Source: an uncultured Ignavibacteria bacterium (GTDB taxonomy: Bacteria; Bacteroidota; Ignavibacteria; Kapaibacteriales; UBA2268). Taken from it: a DNA stretch of 39,479 nt. The notes under the pieces are model-generated. The model saw nothing but the letters and a program-made list of their open reading frames with translations. It searched no databases and was not told the origin of the DNA. Below, one piece after another: positions 6,253 through 14,255 of this stretch (its first letter is position 1; each line of letters starts with the position of its first letter). The stretch spans positions 1 through 39,479 of the forward strand of contig CAIOZA010000071.1 of assembly GCA_903862655.1 (NCBI GenBank), read 5' to 3'. Made by a program: the position numbers and the translations under genes.

Positions 6253-9200
6253 ATGACTACACTTTTTTCAGGACAAATATTGCAAGGAGTTAAATCTCTT
6301 ATTGACCAAAGCGACAAAAAGGAGTTTTGGAAACAAATAGCAAAAGACCTTTCTGTTTTCTATTGCAAGAACAATCGAATAAACAGTGATGATAACGACC
6401 AAGAACATCCAATTTTTTCAGTCATTGACAACCAACTTTCAAGAGGGCTACCTACACTTTCATCTATTAATATTGAAAGACAATTTGCAGAAACCTTCGG
6501 CTTAACAGCCGAAGCTATCTCCAATATTGGTTCAATAACTTTTGATTTTTCAAAAGATGCAACTAATTTTTTGCGGTGCTTAATTATTGCTGACAGCAGA
6601 ACAAATGAACTAAACAGCGAAGAAACTTTTCAAACTTGGGAAATACACGGAGGAGGCGAATTTGAAAAAGTGTTTTTTGAAAATAGGTTTCTGCATTTCG
6701 GTAAGAAAACCAATCAGCTTTTGCAATTGCAAAGAACAATTAGTTCAATAGTTGGGGGCAGAATATCAGGACAGGATTTATTTTACGACCAAACAGCAGA
6801 TTTTCTATTAGAATTTCCGCAAACGGAAAATTTCCCGAAAGGTTTAGTAATTGAAATTGATGGAGGACAACACAATGTTGAGCCACAAATAAGCAAAGAC
6901 AATTTGCGAAAACATTTTGCAAATGAGAACGGCTACCAAACAGTAAGGATAAAAACAACAGAAGTAAATAATATTCCGCAAGACAAGAAGAATCAAATTG
7001 AACAATACTTACTGCACCCCTACTCTCAATTTTTTTCACAAAACATTTCAGCACCTTTATTCCAGACAGAAAACTGTTTGGAATACTTGCAACTATTCCT
7101 TTCTCCTTTTGCAATTGCAAGGGTTCAAAAAACATTTATAAAGGCAATCAAAAAAAACTTGATTGACATTACAAAAAAAGAAAATCTATCAATTGCAATC
7201 ATTGAAAGGGATTTGCCATGCGGCAAATCTGCAATTGCTGATTTGCTTATCCAGATTGAAAATTTATCTCTACTTCAAAATGGAGTAAGTCTTCGATTGC
7301 CTAATATTGATGTTTCAATTTTCAATACAGCCGAGTTTGCTGAGTGCAAACTCAATCAAGGAAACAACACACAACTTTTTTCAAATGATATTGATTTCAC
7401 ACAGTATGATTTGACTATTGATATTTCAGTTCTTAACAATTCAACTTTTCTAAACAAGCCGACTAGGACTTCACCGAACAAAACAATTGTTATTCGTTCC
7501 ATTCATCACACAGAAGAAAAACGGAAATTCAATTTTTACCCAACTATTGAATACACGAACGCACCAGCTAACAGAGAAAGTGAAGGCATTGAACAACTAA
7601 ACTTCTTTCTGCAATCACTTTTCAGAAAAAAATCTTTCCGAGAAGGACAAGTAGAAATTCTTTCAAAGGCATTGGAAAAGAAAAATCCAATTGCTCTTTT
7701 GCCAACAGGTGCAGGTAAATCTCTCACATATCAAATTGCTTCTTTGCTTCAAGCAGGTTTGACAATTGTTGTTGACCCGATAAAAGCATTAATGAAAGAC
7801 CAAGATGAAAATCTAAAGTCAGCTTCTATTGACGGAACTGTTTATATCAATTCATCTCTTTCAGCAGCGAAAAAGAAAGAGAATATCAAAAGGTATTCTG
7901 AAGGAGAATTTTTGTTTGCGTTCGTTTCACCTGAAAGATTCGTGATTGAAGATTTCAGAAATTCAATTGCATCAATTCCAAACTTTAATCGGAACTTTTC
8001 ATATTGCGTAATTGATGAAGCACATTGCGTTTCAGAATGGGGGCACGATTTCAGAACTGCATATTTGAAGTTAGGTGACAACTCAAGAAAGTTTTGTTTT
8101 TCTGGACACAACGGAGAAAATATTTCAACTCTTGGTTTAACAGGCACAGCTTCATTTGATGTGTTGAGTGATGTTCAAAGGGAAGTTGGTTTACAAAACG
8201 ATTCAGACATTATCAGACCAGATAAATTAGAACGGAAGGAATTAAAATTTAAAATCAAAAATGTAAACGCAGTTTTAAATGCTGCAAACAATGCTTGGAA
8301 TATTAGAACAGCAGTTTACAGCGACTCAAAAAATGTTTTGCTGAACACTTTGCGAACTGATTTAATGACAGAGTTTGATTCAGACAACTTTTCAGATTTT
8401 ATAAAAGCAAATGGAGCAGATTCAAATTGCGGTCTAATCTTTTGTCCTCATGCAACAGGAACGGACATCAGCGTTCAATTGATTGCAAATTTTTTAAGAA
8501 CAAGTTTTCCGACTGTTGCTCATTTAATCGGAGAGTATCACGGAAGCGGAGATAATAATGACGACATACAAGATGCTTTTAAAGCAAACAGGATTACACT
8601 TCTTATTGCAACCAAAGCATTTGGAATGGGCATTGACAAGCCCAACATTCGCTTTACGGTTCATATTACACACCCAATTTCAATTGAAGGATTTTATCAG
8701 GAAGCAGGTAGAGCAGGCAGAGATAGAGAAAATGCAGTTTGCTACATTCTTCATTGCAACAATCTAAGATTGCCAAACGCAAACACAGCAGCAAAAGACA
8801 TTCAAGACAGTTTTTTATATAACAGTTTCAAAGGAAGAAATTTTGAAAAGAGTATCACCTTTGAAATGTTAGACAGAATCACATTTCCACATACACCAAA
8901 GAAAAATCAAGTTGAACAAGAAATTTTTGAGGACACAGGAAAGGAAATAAAATTTGGAAACCCTTTTCCTGCAAACCAACCACATACCCTTTACATCAAT
9001 GGGGAACAGTTCGGACAAAATTATGGAAGCATAAATATCAATACGCTAAACATAAACGCAAATGGTAACAACATGCTTTCACAAGCGGAAGCAGTTGATT
9101 TGCTTCAAGCCATTTCAAATAAAATCAGAGAACAGAAACCTGCAAATGTTGATTTGCTTTCATGGTTAAACAGCACACATCGAACACAAGACCAACAAGG

Positions 9201-10290
9201 TTTAGAGAAACTTCTTCAAAGTATTCCAGCGAATCAAACACAATCCCTTACAATCGGATTGGAGAATGACGGCATCCAACGAGTAGTTGATTTTTTACAA
9301 CCTCAATACATTGACTTTGATTATTCACTTGTAAAAAAGGCAACAGGTTTTTGCAGAAGCGATGATGATTTCGTTGACAATTTAATTTACAACTATAGGA
9401 GAAAAACAAATGCTGCAATCACTTTTAATCAAATTCAAATTGCAGAGTTAAAAACTCTTTACACTAAAATCAGATTAGACAACGACACACTAAAAACAAT
9501 TTATCGTCTTTCAATTTTAGGAGTGATTGAAGATTATACAATTCAATATCCTTCTTTGGTTACAGTCATTTGCAAAAAAATATCGGACACAGAAATTCTA
9601 AACAATCTTGAAAGGTATGTTGAACGCTATCTAACAAGAATTTCAGCACAAGCAGTAAGAACAGATGCACCAAGTAGAGATCAACCTACCATGCTTCGCA
9701 ATTGTGTTGACTACTTGATTGATTTTACTTATGACAAAGTTTTTGATAAGCGAAAGAAAGCCCTTGACAATATTGAAGAAGCTGTTGTAGCAGGACTTAC
9801 CGACAACGAAGGATTTATAAGAACAGTAAATGACTATTTTGATTCGCAGTATGTAGAGGAACTTTACAAGGCAACATCAGGAGGAGACGAATTTGATTTT
9901 GATATTCTTTTCAACTACATAAAAATAGTTGGTGACGACAAAAACTTACAACAACAATTAAGAGGTTCTGCAAATAGATTGCTTGAATCAAATCCAGACA
10001 ATCCAGTTTTCAGTTGGTTAGTTTATTACAGTTCAATTCTACTGAAAGACCGAGATAACAAAAAGGTGCAAGAGTATTTTGAAAATGGTTTTAAGTATTA
10101 TTACAACGAGGGGAACGGTTACAGCTATGAAGACATTGACAACGAAATAGAAAAATTGAGTTTAGAAATTCAACGACACGACAATGACAGTTATGCAAAT
10201 CACATCAAACAAATTGAAACTTTACAAGCAAAGTTTGCATCAGGTAAAATATTATCCTTTAACCAAAATTTTTTAGAGCAATATGTTTAA
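6253..10290 (+). CDS. Nuclease-helicase fusion: DUF559/Vsr-like PD-(D/E)XK domain + RecQ-like DEAH helicase
   Basis: This 1345-residue protein is the largest in the window. Residues about 150-260 look like a DUF559/Vsr-type PD-(D/E)XK nuclease: Asp183 in TADFLLEF, then IEIDGGQHN with Glu201/Asp203/Gln206, then a D-x-x-R helix (NLRKHF) and the terminal VRIKTTEV strand. Residues 455-830 form a RecQ-type superfamily 2 helicase: FREGQ motif 0, PTGAGKS Walker A (484-490), DEAHCVSEWGHDFR (588-601), LGLTGTAS motif III, LLIATKAFGMGIDKPNIR motif V and YQEAGRAGRDR motif VI (ending near 825). The C-terminal 500 residues match nothing I know; I see no RQC zinc cysteines or HRDC domain. Family knowledge predicts ATP-driven DNA unwinding coupled to cleavage; a phage-defence role is inference. 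The stop overlaps the start of the next gene by 8 bases. Attc-like palindromes flank the pair. Confidence 0.85.
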   Translation: MTTLFSGQILQGVKSLIDQSDKKEFWKQIAKDLSVFYCKNNRINSDDNDQEHPIFSVIDNQLSRGLPTLSSINIERQFAETFGLTAEAISNIGSITFDFSKDATNFLRCLIIADSRTNELNSEETFQTWEIHGGGEFEKVFFENRFLHFGKKTNQLLQLQRTISSIVGGRISGQDLFYDQTADFLLEFPQTENFPKGLVIEIDGGQHNVEPQISKDNLRKHFANENGYQTVRIKTTEVNNIPQDKKNQIEQYLLHPYSQFFSQNISAPLFQTENCLEYLQLFLSPFAIARVQKTFIKAIKKNLIDITKKENLSIAIIERDLPCGKSAIADLLIQIENLSLLQNGVSLRLPNIDVSIFNTAEFAECKLNQGNNTQLFSNDIDFTQYDLTIDISVLNNSTFLNKPTRTSPNKTIVIRSIHHTEEKRKFNFYPTIEYTNAPANRESEGIEQLNFFLQSLFRKKSFREGQVEILSKALEKKNPIALLPTGAGKSLTYQIASLLQAGLTIVVDPIKALMKDQDENLKSASIDGTVYINSSLSAAKKKENIKRYSEGEFLFAFVSPERFVIEDFRNSIASIPNFNRNFSYCVIDEAHCVSEWGHDFRTAYLKLGDNSRKFCFSGHNGENISTLGLTGTASFDVLSDVQREVGLQNDSDIIRPDKLERKELKFKIKNVNAVLNAANNAWNIRTAVYSDSKNVLLNTLRTDLMTEFDSDNFSDFIKANGADSNCGLIFCPHATGTDISVQLIANFLRTSFPTVAHLIGEYHGSGDNNDDIQDAFKANRITLLIATKAFGMGIDKPNIRFTVHITHPISIEGFYQEAGRAGRDRENAVCYILHCNNLRLPNANTAAKDIQDSFLYNSFKGRNFEKSITFEMLDRITFPHTPKKNQVEQEIFEDTGKEIKFGNPFPANQPHTLYINGEQFGQNYGSININTLNINANGNNMLSQAEAVDLLQAISNKIREQKPANVDLLSWLNSTHRTQDQQGLEKLLQSIPANQTQSLTIGLENDGIQRVVDFLQPQYIDFDYSLVKKATGFCRSDDDFVDNLIYNYRRKTNAAITFNQIQIAELKTLYTKIRLDNDTLKTIYRLSILGVIEDYTIQYPSLVTVICKKISDTEILNNLERYVERYLTRISAQAVRTDAPSRDQPTMLRNCVDYLIDFTYDKVFDKRKKALDNIEEAVVAGLTDNEGFIRTVNDYFDSQYVEELYKATSGGDEFDFDILFNYIKIVGDDKNLQQQLRGSANRLLESNPDNPVFSWLVYYSSILLKDRDNKKVQEYFENGFKYYYNEGNGYSYEDIDNEIEKLSLEIQRHDNDSYANHIKQIETLQAKFASGKILSFNQNFLEQYV

Positions 10291-10624
10291 AGAACTTAAC
10301 GACAACTTAAACTCCATAAATGGAGAAGTTACAAAACTCAAAACGGCTGTTGAGCATATTGACACTGCAAAATCAGCCGCACAAGCAGCAGTGAACGCAG
10401 CGAACACAACGAACGCAGAGTTCAAAGAACATTTGCAGAAAGTGACCAAGGCAGTTGATTCAATTCTTAAACCGCATCAAGATTTAATTGCAGCGACAGA
10501 AAATTTAACCAAGACAATTGAAGCCATTGACTTTCCAAAGCAACTTAAATTAATTAAGATAATTGCAATTGGGACTGGTGCAGTTGCTCTAATAGGGACT
10601 ATATTAATTTTGATATTAAAGTAA
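10283..10624 (+). CDS. Small coiled-coil protein with C-terminal membrane anchor, partner of the helicase-nuclease
   Basis: The ATG at 10283 lies inside the last codons of the helicase gene (8-base overlap), so translation is probably coupled. The 113-residue product is a long amphipathic helix: LNDNLNSINGEVTKLKTAVE, an Ala-rich stretch with two AA(V/N)AA runs, then EHLQKVTKAVDSILKPH. Residues about 90-112 form one hydrophobic segment (KIIAIGTGAVALIGTILILI) ending in a single Lys. This is the shape of a tail-anchored membrane protein with an oligomerising cytoplasmic coiled coil. Such small membrane partners of DNA-sensing enzymes occur in abortive-infection systems, which is why the pair stands out. 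I recognise no named family. Confidence 0.75.
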   Translation: MFKELNDNLNSINGEVTKLKTAVEHIDTAKSAAQAAVNAANTTNAEFKEHLQKVTKAVDSILKPHQDLIAATENLTKTIEAIDFPKQLKLIKIIAIGTGAVALIGTILILILK

Positions 10625-10635
10625 TGCCGCCCCTT

Positions 10636-10701
10636 TTGGTAACACATTTGCAGTTTTTACAAACGCACTTAGCAAGACAAGAACGGCAAAAGAGCTACCA
10701 A
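10636..10701 (+). other. attC-like imperfect palindrome (candidate integron cassette site 2)
   Basis: Outer arms are TTGGTAAC (10636-10643) and GCTACCAA (10694-10701), pairing at 7 of 8 positions and starting 12 bases after the stop of the coiled-coil gene. Inside symmetric 3-base spacers lie TTTGC (10647-10651) and GCAAA (10686-10690), the same box sequence as in the site at 6003-6095, then GTT (10653-10655) / AAC (10682-10684). The layout mirrors attC, although the right arm has GCT where GTT is expected, so recombination competence is doubtful. Confidence 0.45.
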
Positions 10702-11060
10702 GCCAACGCACAACGTCAAGGCAAACTGGACAGATAGAACAATGATAAAATAGAACAAAGGCACAACAAAGGCTCTTTGCAGTCTGGGTTTCAGCAGTAA
10801 TTCAAGCATTCTGTCCTTCATAATATTTTTGTCGGTCGACACGAAAGTAGCTCGCAAACCATTACTGCATTAAGTTTCGTCCGGTATAATTAATCATAAA
10901 TCAACAGAGGTGTAAGTTTAGTTAATGCAGATAAATGCGATTTATGAACAAAAGTTCAAAACAAACAACAATTTATGACCTCAATGCAAACAGTATATTT
11001 TATTGCTTACAGTGGTTGGTTGCTGTGATTATTCAGTCGATGTCAACTGATAATTAATTT
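10702..11060. other. Gene-free stretch after the cassette-like array
   Basis: About 360 bases without a convincing gene. The first part (10702-10760) contains CCAACGCACAACGTCAAGGC, GC-richer than its surroundings and probably still part of the palindromic cassette end. A 37-codon frame at 10944-11057 with a hydrophobic middle exists, but I do not regard it as supported. Confidence 0.4.
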
Positions 11061-11351
11061 ATGTTGAATTTAAAATATAAACAAATGTTAGATTTTCTCT
11101 CCCTGTTTAGTAAAAAACATGATTTGACCCAAAAAGATATTGCGGCTGCAATTCAACGACTTGGCTATAAAAAAGACGAAGAGAATACCTTTGCTAAAGT
11201 TACCAAGACAGGAAGAACAATGATCTGGATATCAAATGACGGGGTGAAAATTAAAGTTTACACCTCTGGTTATGCGGAATCTGAATTTTTGCATTTTCCG
11301 ATTTCTAATCCTAAAATATTGAGAAAATTTATTAAGGAAAATGAAATTTAA
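11061..11351 (+). CDS. Small hypothetical protein with possible N-terminal HTH
   Basis: A 96-residue basic, soluble protein I do not recognise. Residues 18-35 (HDLTQKDIAAAIQRLGYK) have the spacing of a helix-turn-helix. The rest (RTMIWISNDGVKIKVYTSGYAESEF) is beta-like, ending in a helix (PKILRKFIKENEI). It has plus-strand orientation like the preceding array but lies more than 350 bases beyond the last palindrome. A short frame overlaps its end at 11341. Confidence 0.5.
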   Translation: MLNLKYKQMLDFLSLFSKKHDLTQKDIAAAIQRLGYKKDEENTFAKVTKTGRTMIWISNDGVKIKVYTSGYAESEFLHFPISNPKILRKFIKENEI

Positions 11352-11436
11352 AGCAATTCCTATTTATTTAGAATATCTTAAAAAGGTAATTCATAAGGCT
11401 CCGTACTATGATTTGATGGATATTCTTTTTCCTTAA
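11341..11436 (+). CDS. Possible 31-residue ORF overlapping the previous gene end
   Basis: ATG at 11341 overlaps the last 11 bases of the upstream gene and the frame runs to TAA at 11434-11436, giving MKFKAIPIYLEYLKKVIHKA and a short tail (PYYDLMDILFP). Composition is protein-like and the overlap suggests coupling, but the length makes this tentative. It could be a truncated downstream gene. Confidence 0.25.
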   Translation: MKFKAIPIYLEYLKKVIHKAPYYDLMDILFP

Positions 11437-11455
11437 CCTGATTCTTGATTTCATC

Positions 11456-11719
11456 TCAATGTTCTAAGAGGAGTTTTCTCAGGTAAAATAAATATTCACA
11501 AAAAACATTTACTTTCTCAGAATAATCCTCATCAAGATCAAAATCTGAATAATCAGGATAATCCAAACTCATTTCATAATCTCTAACTGACTTAAGAAGT
11601 TCCTCCATTTTAACTGATAACAATTCTATTTGCTGTTTCGATACGTTGTCACCACAATTAAGTGATTCCATATAACCCCTTAACCAATTAGCTTTTTCAT
11701 AAATATGATACTGTCTCAT
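11456..11719 (-). CDS. Small acidic hypothetical protein (87 aa)
   Basis: An 87-residue mostly helical protein with a strongly acidic centre (PDYSDFDLDEDYSEK) and a hydrophobic C-terminal helix (VFCEYLFYLRKLLLEH). No family recognised. It lies 29 bases downstream of the first Trp-repeat gene on the same strand and is probably the last gene of that operon. Small acidic soluble proteins at the end of such operons are often immunity or adaptor proteins, but nothing in the sequence proves that. Confidence 0.5.
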   Translation of the reverse strand: MRQYHIYEKANWLRGYMESLNCGDNVSKQQIELLSVKMEELLKSVRDYEMSLDYPDYSDFDLDEDYSEKVNVFCEYLFYLRKLLLEH

Positions 11720-11748
11720 AGCTTTGAATGTTTATTTTGATGACAAAA

Positions 11749-12930
11749 TCAGGTACGCTTGGTATTTAAATGTTTTAACAAATCAATGATCATAATATTT
11801 CTATCATCATTCAGTTTTCTCATTATATCAAAACCAACATTTTCCCATGGTATTTGATTTTCATACTTAATAAAAAAATCAAGTGATAAATTCTGGAAAT
11901 TTAATGCATGGTTCATACTCCAATCCCAAAACCCCATTGTATCCTCATACAACTTTTCATTCCAGTTAATTCCTTGATTAGTTAATAACCAATCCCACCG
12001 CCATTTGGAAATATGCTTGAATATCAACTCTTTACTCCAAGGAACATTAGGATTGAGGGACAAACGCTTATAGTCCCACCGATCTTCATATTTCAAGAAA
12101 AACTCTTGATTCCATGGTAATGATCTGTTCCATGATAACATTTCCCAATCCCACTGATCAAGATGTTTCTCGAAAAAGTCTAATTTCATTTTATAAGTAG
12201 TATTGTGAAATAATAGATGCCACACCCAAAACCTTCTAAACAACAGAAAAATCTTTTTAGTTATTGGCGCATTCCTATTTGCAGAAAGTGTTTTCCAATC
12301 CCACCGAAAAGTGAAACGTTCTATTGTCTCCAAATTACAATTTTTTGCAATAGATATACTAAAAGATAGGTTATCCCAATTTATTTGATTTTCATGTTCA
12401 AATAAAGTATCTAAATCCCATTGTGTAGATTTATTGCAGCACAACATATTCCAATCTATTTGGACATGATATTTGTTAATCAGTTCTTTATTCCAATTTA
12501 TTCCTTCATTTCTGCTCAACCAGAACCAATTCCAATTTTCTTTATGTTCTTCAATAAAATTATTTGACCATAGCAGGTTCTCATTATCGGATAATGCAGC
12601 CCAGTTTGATTCTGTTAGGTCTTCAAAGGGGAGATCGTCAAAATTTAGTTTCTCACCTACAATATTAAGGCAGACATATTCTGTGTCAAGAAGGTTCCAG
12701 TATTTTTTCACAAATTCCGATGACCATGGTAAATTAGTATTCATTGATAACCCCCATGTATCATGTTCGTCAGAGCTTGTCCAATGAAGGATACCTCCAA
12801 ATTCATCTAATTCTTCTTCTGTAAATGGATAATAGTTTGAAACTGTGTGAAGAAAGTAGTCAGGATGACGTAAAAGAAGGTCATGAATTATCTGCTTTTC
12901 CCTCTTATCATTGGGTTGCTGATTGTTCAT
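11749..12930 (-). CDS. Trp-rich 25-residue repeat protein, paralogue A
   Basis: This 393-residue cytoplasmic-looking protein consists of a conserved N-terminal cap (IIHDLLLRHPDYFLHTVS, YPFTEEELDEFG) and about a dozen repeats of 25 residues. The repeat consensus is roughly W-D-W-x2-L-S-x-N-x3-P-W-S-x-E-L-I-x-K-Y-x3; for example WDWEMLSWNRSLPWNQEF and WDYKRLSLNPNVPWSKEL begin exactly 25 residues apart. The regular Trp pairs suggest a stacked solenoid used for binding. It is the last of three tandem paralogues (100 bases after B). I know visually similar 'WDW...LSxN' repeats from giant-virus and Bacteroidota hypothetical proteins, but no function. No signal peptide or enzymatic motif is visible. 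Confidence 0.7.
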   Translation of the reverse strand: MNNQQPNDKREKQIIHDLLLRHPDYFLHTVSNYYPFTEEELDEFGGILHWTSSDEHDTWGLSMNTNLPWSSEFVKKYWNLLDTEYVCLNIVGEKLNFDDLPFEDLTESNWAALSDNENLLWSNNFIEEHKENWNWFWLSRNEGINWNKELINKYHVQIDWNMLCCNKSTQWDLDTLFEHENQINWDNLSFSISIAKNCNLETIERFTFRWDWKTLSANRNAPITKKIFLLFRRFWVWHLLFHNTTYKMKLDFFEKHLDQWDWEMLSWNRSLPWNQEFFLKYEDRWDYKRLSLNPNVPWSKELIFKHISKWRWDWLLTNQGINWNEKLYEDTMGFWDWSMNHALNFQNLSLDFFIKYENQIPWENVGFDIMRKLNDDRNIMIIDLLKHLNTKRT

Positions 12931-13030
12931 ATTATAGGATATTTCATTATATCTTTAATGGTGAAGTCGGTTAATGAATTTGTAATCTATTTAATATTAT
13001 GAAATAAATATAAAATATAAAGAAAAATAG

Positions 13031-14215
13031 TTATAAAGTATTGGATTTTATACGTTTTAACAATACTATAACCTTATTTTTTCGATCGTAATTGCTCAAC
13101 CTTTCCATAATATCAGAAACAACCACCTCCCAAGTTAATTCATCCTCATGTTTAAGAATAAATTCTAAAGAGACAAAATTTGTTTTTAGATTGTTTGAAA
13201 ACGTCCTCATATCTAACATCTCCATAGCTTTTTCGCATAACATATCATCCCATTTAATTGCATTATTTTGAAGCAAATACTCCCAATTCCACCGACCTGA
13301 ATATCTTAAAATCAACTCTTTGCTCCATGGAACCTTCATATTTAAAGACAAACTATCAAAGTTCCATTGAGACTCATGTTTTAAAAAGAAATCCAATGAC
13401 CACAGCAATGATGTGTTCCACGACAAAAAATCCCAATCCAAGTTTTCAATGTTATTATCAATGAATATGCTATCCATTTTAAAATTGGAATTACCTGATA
13501 ACATACCCCAATCCCAACGGTCTTTGTACATATTAAAAAGCTCTATACCCATTGGAATGTTTTCATTTGCAGAAAGATTTCGCCAATCCCATTTATCAAT
13601 AAAAGCATCAATTATACTATTGCAATTATCGATTGACAATGTAATATTTGATGAAAGAGCGTTCCAGAATAATTGATTTTTATATGTTTGTAATAGGTCT
13701 AATTCCCACTGAACTGAGGTATTGTAACATAACATTTTCCAATCTAAGTGGTCTAAAAAAGTATGAATCAATTCTTTATCCCATTTGATAGCCTCATTTT
13801 TACATAATATTGACCAATCCCATTTTTCTTTATGCTTTTCGATAAAACGACTATTCCATAAAAGCTTCTCATTCCCGGATAAAATCAACCAACATGCTTC
13901 AGTTAACATTTCATATGGTATTGATTCCAATCCAATAGCTTCACCAACAATATACTCGCAAATAACTTCTATATCTAATCTATGCTGGTACTTATCAATA
14001 AAATCAGACGACCATTTTAAGTTGTAATTCCATGATAAGCCATAACCAAAGTGTTTATTGTCACCTTTCCATAATAGGATATCTCCAAATTCATCTAATT
14101 CTTCTTCCGAAAATGGATAATTTATTGAAACCATTCGAAGGAAGTATTCTATATGACGAAAAAGGAGGTCATGTATTATCTCATTCTCTGAATTATTGGA
14201 TTTCTGGTTTATCAT
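13031..14215 (-). CDS. Trp-rich 25-residue repeat protein, paralogue B
   Basis: At 394 residues this is the closest relative of paralogue A, with the same cap (IIHDLLFRHIEYFLRMVS, YPFSEEELDEFGDI) and the same number and register of repeats, such as WDWRNLSANENIPMGIEL and WDWGMLSGNSNFKMD. The repeats diverge mostly at the surface-type positions between the conserved Trp, Leu-Ser and Asn positions, as expected for a binding solenoid with changing specificity. It is the middle of the three genes: 40 bases after C and 100 bases before A. Function unknown. Confidence 0.7.
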   Translation of the reverse strand: MINQKSNNSENEIIHDLLFRHIEYFLRMVSINYPFSEEELDEFGDILLWKGDNKHFGYGLSWNYNLKWSSDFIDKYQHRLDIEVICEYIVGEAIGLESIPYEMLTEACWLILSGNEKLLWNSRFIEKHKEKWDWSILCKNEAIKWDKELIHTFLDHLDWKMLCYNTSVQWELDLLQTYKNQLFWNALSSNITLSIDNCNSIIDAFIDKWDWRNLSANENIPMGIELFNMYKDRWDWGMLSGNSNFKMDSIFIDNNIENLDWDFLSWNTSLLWSLDFFLKHESQWNFDSLSLNMKVPWSKELILRYSGRWNWEYLLQNNAIKWDDMLCEKAMEMLDMRTFSNNLKTNFVSLEFILKHEDELTWEVVVSDIMERLSNYDRKNKVIVLLKRIKSNTL

Positions 14216-14255
14216 GGCTGATTTTGAAGGGAGAAATTATCTGCTGGAATCAAAA

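Noticed and set aside
6056-6256. A 66-codon frame before the helicase-nuclease gene
   Set aside because: It runs through the attC-like palindrome and the 22-bp hairpin; Pro/His/Met-rich composition is not protein-like.
10944-11057. A 37-codon frame with a hydrophobic middle
   Set aside because: Too short, no promoter or coupling evidence, composition equal to the surrounding non-coding DNA.
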